A DNA stretch of 64,000 nt, from positions 1-64,000 of the forward strand of contig CAZJRD010000006.1 in the NCBI GenBank assembly GCA_964548365.1, given 5' to 3'. This DNA comes from B46-G9 sp964548365 (lineage in GTDB: Bacteria; Desulfobacterota; DSM-4660; Desulfatiglandales; Desulfatiglandaceae). The translations under genes and the position numbers were made by a program. Shown here in pieces: positions 58,653 to 64,000 of the stretch. The notes below the pieces were generated by a model. The model did not search any database. It was not told the DNA's origin and saw only the letters and a list, made by a program, of their open reading frames with translations. Position 1 is the first letter of the stretch; each line of letters begins with the position of its first letter.

Positions 58653-60785
58653 CTAATGATTCAGATTCCAGTCATAGAACAAATACTCCACTTTTATGTC
58701 ATTCATGTGTTCCTCAAGGTATTCTGATTTTTCCCGGTCAGCCAGGAATAGCATCAGGAAGCTAAACATCGCTTCTCTTGTTCCAAAATCCTTTCCATAC
58801 CAGTGAAATATCTGGGATAGAAAGATCTTGTTTCGTTCAGGGAGAATGATGACTTCAGAGCTGTTCACAAAACTCTCCGCAGCCGCATCCAGTTGCAGGT
58901 CGATTTTCTCAGCCTCATAAAAGCGGATGGGCGGGCAGGAGCGTGAACCGCACACCAGCGCAAAGTGGATCCTGGGGTCAATTTCTTCCACGCTCAGAGA
59001 TCGTCTCGGGTCGTTTTTTGCAAACTGGCGCGACATTCTATAGGGAGGCCTCGCATTGGCACGCAATATCCCATGTTCCATATCGTCGGGCGAAAATTGG
59101 TAATCGCCCACATTATAGGCAATATTGATAAAAAAGTCCGCAACTTCCGTAACCGAGGCGGTGAGCCCCAGTTCAACGATTCCATGTATGACGATAGTAT
59201 TATAGAGGTTGACCCAGAAGGCCTTTTTTTCTTCTGGTGGAGAAAGGGTCTTGGGATTAAAAAAGCGGAGGCTTCCCGCGATATCCCGGTATCGCTCATA
59301 TTCGGGTGATCCTTTCATGGCCTCATAATCCACCAAACCCCGGCCCATTTCACAGAACCGGTCTCTGAGGCCTGTGATCGAGGCCATCAGGGCCCCGGCC
59401 GGATCACTCGAGCCGGCATGAGACCGCTTTCGATCCAGATTCAAAATGGTTTTTTTCCCCAGGGCATGTCTCTTTCCCGTCCGTTTTCCGTATCCGGGGT
59501 CTCTCTCATAATATTCGTAGATCAGATCGAGAAAAAGGGCGGCCGTCCACGAAAAGCCGGGGGCTCCATAGCCTTTCCCGGTTTGAGAATCAAAAAATTC
59601 ATAAAACCCGAATCGGATCGGCAATTGGATCATGTCCCTTCTAATGGCATCGGATTTTTCACGGTACCCGTACTCCTTGAGCCCCTGGGAGAGCATCCAG
59701 TTGATATTGATCCAGACCGGTCCTCGCCAGTAGTTGCGTGCGTCGAAATCCTCCCTTGTCATGTCGTAATTGCGGATGGTAAAACAGTTTCCTTGGCGCA
59801 AGGCACAGAAAGAGATGGAGTTCATGGATTCATACAGGATACCAGACTGCTCTTCAGATGCGGCCCCCGAAAAAAGGGGCATGAAGCTCGCTGCCGTAGC
59901 CGTATGGATGTGTTCTCCGGCCACGAGATCGATGGATTCGAATTTCCTGCACTCAGGACACCACATTTTTTCTCGAATGGCTTTTGAGGTGGTCTGTTGC
60001 CATTCCTCCACCTCTGTCACATCCTCACCTATGATTCGGCCAATTTCAGATAGGTCCCTGTTCGCCCTGCAGAGAATCGCGTTGAAAAGCACATCCTGGA
60101 CGAGAAACGGACATTCCCTGTAGATCTCATCTTCCCGGTAGCCGTGACGCCTGAAAAGATCCACCAGATAGACATAGCGGTCATAATCCGCATCACTGGG
60201 ACGCTGTTCCGCCGGTACGCCATGTTCCAGATCTTTGCGTCTGTACGGAGGGAGATTTTTTCTGTCGACGACCACATTCCCAATCGGTACGTCCCACGCC
60301 GGGGAGTTGTCCAGACCGGATTCCCAAGGGTGCCTGATATAGGCCAGGCCGGATTTTTCCGGGTCTCTGTTCAAGTAGAGGTAGCGGTGCAATGAAACCA
60401 GATTAGGGAATATTTCCCTCAGAAAATCAGGAGCCCTGCTTGTGCTTTTTGCGTGCTCGTAAATATGGAGACAGGCAATGGCGTGGAGGGGCGGCATGGT
60501 GATTCCGCTCGTGAGCCTCCCGTCCGGCACCTGCCAGAAATCCGGTTCCGGGAAATAGTGCCCGAGCGCCTCCGGGTTGAAGACGATCTGTGGGACCATT
60601 CCGTTCTCCCACTGGTTTTGGAAAAGGGACCGCAGTTCCTGCATGGCGCGTTTCTCGTCGTAATGGGCATATCCCATCGCGATAAAACCCGAATCCCAGT
60701 TCCACTGGTGGGGGTAGAGCCCCGGCGATGGTTTTGTGTAGGCCCCCGTCCAGTTGTCTTCCAGGATCCTTTTGGCCTGCTTCAT
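58653..60785 (-). CDS. Glycosidase-like (alpha/alpha)6 protein fused to DUF547
   Basis: A 710-residue two-domain protein. Residues about 1-440 resemble GH63/trehalase/mannosylglycerate hydrolase-type (alpha/alpha)6 barrels: GLYPHQWNWDSGFIAMGYAH near the start, RGPVWININWMLSQGL later, FGFYEFFDSQTGKGYGAPGFSWTAALF at the end of the barrel. Residues about 480-710 are DUF547 (FWVNLYNTIVIHGIVELG; FALVCGSRSCPPIRFY; VEYLFYDWNLNH). It may cleave or remodel a compatible solute or glycan feeding the glucose pathway. A second DUF547 gene lies at the right edge of the window. ATG 60785 with GAGGG upstream is the likely start. Confidence 0.82.
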   Translation of the reverse strand: MKQAKRILEDNWTGAYTKPSPGLYPHQWNWDSGFIAMGYAHYDEKRAMQELRSLFQNQWENGMVPQIVFNPEALGHYFPEPDFWQVPDGRLTSGITMPPLHAIACLHIYEHAKSTSRAPDFLREIFPNLVSLHRYLYLNRDPEKSGLAYIRHPWESGLDNSPAWDVPIGNVVVDRKNLPPYRRKDLEHGVPAEQRPSDADYDRYVYLVDLFRRHGYREDEIYRECPFLVQDVLFNAILCRANRDLSEIGRIIGEDVTEVEEWQQTTSKAIREKMWCPECRKFESIDLVAGEHIHTATAASFMPLFSGAASEEQSGILYESMNSISFCALRQGNCFTIRNYDMTREDFDARNYWRGPVWININWMLSQGLKEYGYREKSDAIRRDMIQLPIRFGFYEFFDSQTGKGYGAPGFSWTAALFLDLIYEYYERDPGYGKRTGKRHALGKKTILNLDRKRSHAGSSDPAGALMASITGLRDRFCEMGRGLVDYEAMKGSPEYERYRDIAGSLRFFNPKTLSPPEEKKAFWVNLYNTIVIHGIVELGLTASVTEVADFFINIAYNVGDYQFSPDDMEHGILRANARPPYRMSRQFAKNDPRRSLSVEEIDPRIHFALVCGSRSCPPIRFYEAEKIDLQLDAAAESFVNSSEVIILPERNKIFLSQIFHWYGKDFGTREAMFSFLMLFLADREKSEYLEEHMNDIKVEYLFYDWNLNH

Positions 60786-60841
60786 GAATTTTCTGAACCC
60801 TCGTGCACGGAAAGGTGAAAACAAGATTGATACCCCTTTGC

Positions 60842-61753
60842 TTAATCCGATCCGGTCTTTTTTACCGCATGCCCGCCGAATTCCCTTCTGAGTGCCGCAA
60901 GAATGCGATCCGAGAAGGTGTTTTCCTTCCTTGACCTGAACCTTTCAAAGAGGGAAAGGGTGATCACGGGGGACGAAACCCCGGCTTCAATGGCATGTTG
61001 CACGGTCCACCGACCCTCTCCGGAATCCTCCACATAACCTTGGATTTTCGAAAGATCCGGATCCGCCTGAAACGCCCCTTCTGCCAGCTCCAGCAGCCAA
61101 GATCGAATGACGCTTCCCCTGTTCCACACGTGGCTCAGGGAGTCATACGCCAGGTTTTTCCCATAAGGGGACGAGTCGAGCAGTTCGAACCCTTCGGCAT
61201 AGGCTTGCATCATGGCGTACTCGATGCCGTTGTGGATCATCTTCACGAAATGGCCGGCGCCGCCGGCCCCACAGTAGAGATACCCTTCATCCGGTGCGAG
61301 GGACTTCAACAGAGGTTCCAGATGATCGTACGCTTCCCTTGGGCCGCCGACCATCAGGCAGTACCCTTCCTTGAGGCCCCAGATACCTCCGCTAACGCCT
61401 GCATCCACATAGGACAGCCCGGCCTTTTCCGCGGCGCCGGCGCGCCGCTGGTCGTCCTTGTAAAAACTGTTTCCCCCATCGATGATCATATCTCCTGGAT
61501 CAAGGAGATTCAACAGCTTGGCCAGATGATCATCCACGGTGGAGCCGGCCGGGAGCATCATCCACACGGACCGTGGTCTATCCAGGAGGCCCGGGATTTC
61601 ATCCAGCGAGTAAGCGGCAGTCGCCCCTTCCCCCGCAAGTTCTTCCGCCTTCCTGGCGGTGCGGTTGTAGGCAACCACCTCGTGCCCTTTTTCCAGAAAA
61701 CGCCGCGCCATATTCATCCCCATCCGCCCCAGTCCAATCATCGCTACTTGCAT
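60842..61753 (-). CDS. gnd: 6-Phosphogluconate dehydrogenase, short (GndA) type
   Basis: A 303-residue enzyme. The NAD(P)-binding motif is MIGLGRMGMNMARRFLEKGHEVVAYNRT. DGGNSFYKDDQRRA and DAGVSGGIWGLKEGYCLMVGG hold the substrate-binding Ser-Gly-Gly; GHFVKMIHNGIEYAMMQAYAEG carries the catalytic Lys. The short length and the GxWGLxxG pattern mark the decarboxylating, often NAD-dependent subgroup. AAGGAG before ATG 61753 fixes the start. It completes the oxidative pentose phosphate route encoded here. Confidence 0.93.
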   Translation of the reverse strand: MQVAMIGLGRMGMNMARRFLEKGHEVVAYNRTARKAEELAGEGATAAYSLDEIPGLLDRPRSVWMMLPAGSTVDDHLAKLLNLLDPGDMIIDGGNSFYKDDQRRAGAAEKAGLSYVDAGVSGGIWGLKEGYCLMVGGPREAYDHLEPLLKSLAPDEGYLYCGAGGAGHFVKMIHNGIEYAMMQAYAEGFELLDSSPYGKNLAYDSLSHVWNRGSVIRSWLLELAEGAFQADPDLSKIQGYVEDSGEGRWTVQHAIEAGVSSPVITLSLFERFRSRKENTFSDRILAALRREFGGHAVKKTGSD

Positions 61754-61923
61754 GTTTTTCTCCTTCCGGTCGAATAAATGACAAATCCCAAAGCCCAAAT
61801 TTCAAAAAATGCTTCGCGCGTTCAAGAAAACGCTGTCGATTCCTTTGAGCCCGATGTCAGATTCCCTCATTGCATTGTGACCTATTTGGCATTTGGTTTT
61901 TCTCTTGCCTTATGCCTTACGCC

Positions 61924-63384
61924 TTACGCCTCACTCTCACACGCCCTTCCTTTCAATTGAAAGAAAAGTTTCAGTCCCTTCTTGACCTTGTCGGAGAATA
62001 TCTTGGGAGAGAAGTAGGCCCCCACCACCTTCCTGTTAATCTCACTCAGCGTCGGATAGGGATGGACGGCCGAGGCAAGCGTAGAAAGTTTCACCTTTCC
62101 GTTCAGCGCCGCAACCCATTCATTCAACAGCTCCCCTGCGTGCGGTCCCAGGATCTGGACGCCAATCGGGTTCTCTTTTTCGTCCAGGAGCATCTTGATT
62201 TTCCCAACACGTTCTCCTTCGGCCAGGCTCCGGTCATTTCCCGCGAAGGGTTCTGTAAAGGTCGAATAACTGATCCCCGCCTCTTTTGCCCTCTTTTCGT
62301 TCATACCGATGCTAGCCAGTTCCGGGTCCGAATAGGTGCACCAAGGAATCCACTTGTAGTTTACCTTCCTCGGGAGGTGGAATACCGCATTACTCACTAC
62401 GATACCCCCTTCGTACCCGGCCGCATGTGTAAACTGGTAGACACCGGTCACGTCACCGGCCCCGTAGATATGTTTCCGGGTGGTCTTCAGGCGATCATCC
62501 ACCTTGAGGCCTTTCCGGTCAAAGGCCACGTCAATCCCGCCAAGGCCCAGGTCCGATATGTTTGGTTTTCTTCCCATGGCCACCAGGATCTTTTCAGCCT
62601 TTAGAGAGACTGGTGTATTGTCTCCCTGCTTGATCACCACTTCCTGCGAATCCTCACCATGGCTGGATATGTGCTGGACTGTGCTATTAAGATAAAATCT
62701 GACTCCCTCTGAGCGAAGGGCCTCCATGACCAGGTCTGCCATGTCCTTGTCTTCTCTGCTCAGGATCTGGCCGCTCCGCTGAACCACGTGGACTTCCGTA
62801 TCCAGGCGGCAGAAGGCCTGGGCCATTTCCGTGGCAATGGGCCCGGCGCCCAGGATGACCATGGATTCGGGCACCCGATCGAGGGAAAAGATCTCCTTGT
62901 TGGTGAGGTACGGGGTTTCAGTGAGCCCCTTGAAAGGAGGAGCCGCCGGTGAAGACCCTGTGGCAATGACCCATCGTTTGGCGGTATAGGTCTCTCCATT
63001 CATTCTGATGGCGTGGTCATCGGAAAAAACTGGAGTCCCGAAGATTACCTTGGCACCAAGGGAACAGAAACGTTCCACGGAATCATGTTCCTGGATGGTG
63101 CCGATCACCGATTGTATCCTCTTGGTTATATGAGTATATTTAACCGGTGGGACTTTCACCCCGGGCAACCCGAATTTCGTTGAGGTTTTCATCAGGTGAT
63201 AGACCTGGGCCGTTCTTATCAGGGTCTTGCTGGGGACGCACCCGTAGTGGAGACAGTCGCCACCCAGCTCCTTCTCTTTTTCGATGAGCAGGGTTTTGGC
63301 ACCCAGCTGTGCTGAGCCGGCCGCAACGGTCAGACCCGCCGCTCCTCCGCCGATGATCCCTATGTCATAATCATACGATGGCAT
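61924..63384 (-). CDS. Pyridine nucleotide-disulphide oxidoreductase (Lpd/MerA-like)
   Basis: A 486-residue flavoprotein. The FAD motif is IGIIGGGAAGLTVAAG and the redox-active disulphide is GGDCLHYGCVPSK. NAD binding is at VILGAGPIATEMAQAF, the second FAD motif is IYGAGDVTGVYQF, and the dimer-interface motif is HPYPTLSEI. The CLHYGC spacing matches the branch near mercuric reductase and dihydrolipoyl dehydrogenase, but there is no N-terminal heavy-metal domain or C-terminal Cys pair, so mercury reduction is unlikely. Its substrate is unknown. GAGGAGA precedes ATG 63384. Confidence 0.88.
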   Translation of the reverse strand: MPSYDYDIGIIGGGAAGLTVAAGSAQLGAKTLLIEKEKELGGDCLHYGCVPSKTLIRTAQVYHLMKTSTKFGLPGVKVPPVKYTHITKRIQSVIGTIQEHDSVERFCSLGAKVIFGTPVFSDDHAIRMNGETYTAKRWVIATGSSPAAPPFKGLTETPYLTNKEIFSLDRVPESMVILGAGPIATEMAQAFCRLDTEVHVVQRSGQILSREDKDMADLVMEALRSEGVRFYLNSTVQHISSHGEDSQEVVIKQGDNTPVSLKAEKILVAMGRKPNISDLGLGGIDVAFDRKGLKVDDRLKTTRKHIYGAGDVTGVYQFTHAAGYEGGIVVSNAVFHLPRKVNYKWIPWCTYSDPELASIGMNEKRAKEAGISYSTFTEPFAGNDRSLAEGERVGKIKMLLDEKENPIGVQILGPHAGELLNEWVAALNGKVKLSTLASAVHPYPTLSEINRKVVGAYFSPKIFSDKVKKGLKLFFQLKGRACESEA

Positions 63385-63478
63385 TCTTTTCTCCTCTCTC
63401 AAACCCGCTATTATAGGCAAAACGGGATATACGATGTGGAATCGATTGTCTCAATCACGAGCGAAGCTCCAATGAAAA

Positions 63479-63613
63479 GCAGGCGAACGGGATGTTCCTG
63501 AAGCGGCGTCATTTTGGCCCTGGAACGGGACAGTGGCAGGCCAAAATCCGCAGCGACCGGGGTCAGGGACGACGGAGGGAGCGTAGCTTCTGGAATATGT
63601 CGTTTGACTGCGT
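63479..63613 (+). repeat. Dispersed hairpin repeat, copy C
   Basis: About 135 bases similar to 42362-42500 and, in part, to 41281-41360. The stem is ATTTTGGCC (63511-63519) / GGCCAAAAT (63539-63547) with a 19-base loop. The flanking blocks AACGGGATGTTCC and CAGGGACGACGG are shared with copy B. It sits between the disulphide oxidoreductase start and the partial DUF547 gene. Confidence 0.7.
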
Positions 63614-63693
63614 ACTGGTTTCATGGATACCACCCGATTTGTATCCCCCAAGAATATGTTAGCATAGAACGTGATATCCTTTCCGGGACTCTC

Positions 63694-63999
63694 CTAATTC
63701 CCATTGAGAGACCAGTCATACTCAAGGTATCTGATCTTTATGTTCGATTGGTTTGCCTCAAGCCGCTTCTTGAACTCCCCTTTCGCGTACTTCAGGAAAT
63801 ATCCCAGGACATCTCCCCCGAAATCTTCCGTATACCAGTCAAATATCCTGCTCACAAAGAGAGTGTTCCCTTCTAGGCGATTCCGCGATGGATCGTTGAT
63901 AAACACCCGGAACTGCTCATCCAGCTGCCGATCCAGGTCCACGCCCCTAAAAGGTTCTTCCCGTAATGGAGGGCAGCTCTTTGAGGCGCAGTTGACCAC
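63694..63999 (-). CDS. DUF547 protein, C-terminal part (runs off the window)
   Basis: The last about 100 residues of a DUF547 domain: NCASKSCPPLREEPF, LFVSRIFDWYTEDFGGD and the ending IKIRYLEYDWSLNGN. It is clearly paralogous to the C-terminus of the fusion protein at 58653-60785 (CGSRSCPP; IFHWYGKDFG; VEYLFYDWNLNH). The start lies beyond position 64000, so any N-terminal domain is unseen. Confidence 0.85.
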   Translation of the reverse strand: MVNCASKSCPPLREEPFRGVDLDRQLDEQFRVFINDPSRNRLEGNTLFVSRIFDWYTEDFGGDVLGYFLKYAKGEFKKRLEANQSNIKIRYLEYDWSLNGN

Positions 64000-64000
64000 C

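Noticed and set aside
63451..63651. Minus-strand protein containing DAASGTSRSPAF
   Set aside because: Same repeat family, copy C; no ribosome site and composition follows the hairpin.
1..64000. tRNA, rRNA, CRISPR arrays, complete insertion sequences, prophage genes
   Set aside because: Spacers were scanned by eye for T-loop motifs, regular direct repeats and transposase or integrase motifs; none were found.

Overview
The window looks like chromosomal DNA from an anaerobic or microaerotolerant bacterium of the Desulfobacterota (old Deltaproteobacteria) type. This is inferred from gene content: rubrerythrins, a NapC/NrfH-type cytochrome next to a decayed multihaem gene, several molybdenum enzymes, and two genes in which an in-frame TGA most likely encodes selenocysteine. 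No rRNA, tRNA, CRISPR array, complete insertion sequence or prophage was seen.

Layout. 1-5 kb: two PAS sensor kinases, a NarL-type regulator and a receiver-only protein. 5-10 kb: a binding-protein-dependent carbohydrate-type ABC importer and a nitrilase-family amidohydrolase. 10-15.4 kb: asparagine synthase, a sigma-54 activator, a TIGR02757 protein, and a tetrahaem NapC/NrfH protein beside a truncated multihaem remnant. 15.8-25.6 kb: a secreted protein of unknown role, a cytoplasmic molybdopterin oxidoreductase with its ferredoxin subunit, a DUF523/DUF1722 protein, and a Ser/Thr kinase overlapping a large signalling-like protein. 25.6-29.8 kb: debris of two genes, then a three-gene molybdenum hydroxylase whose FAD subunit carries the extra four-cysteine loop of 4-hydroxybenzoyl-CoA reductase. 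30-36.5 kb: lipocalin, class II photolyase, SerB, a rifampin-phosphotransferase-like enzyme and two small flavin-binding (PNPOx-like) proteins. 36.6-43.8 kb: methyltransferases, SDR/epimerases and several broken genes (sigma-54 activator, LuxE-like gene, ABC ATPase/permease).

44.2-48.2 kb is an oxidative-stress island: FAD oxidoreductase, rubrerythrin, ferritin-like protein and small proteins around a rhodanese-rubrerythrin fusion. In that fusion the rhodanese catalytic cysteine codon is TGA, followed at the right distance by a SECIS-like hairpin. I regard it as the most interesting object here. 48-53 kb holds a fused DUF2064/glycosyltransferase, a VOC protein and polar amino-acid ABC genes without an ATPase. 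53-64 kb is a minus-strand run for glucose entry and the oxidative pentose phosphate route (glk, pgl, zwf, gnd). A glycosidase-DUF547 fusion, a disulphide oxidoreductase and an arsenosugar pair are interleaved with it. In that pair a radical SAM protein ends with an in-frame TGA in the place of its conserved C-terminal cysteine, next to its usual AhpD-like partner.

Two themes run through the window: selenocysteine use, and genome erosion (at least six gene remnants) together with small dispersed repeats. One repeat family has three copies whose hairpin stems differ in sequence but keep pairing.
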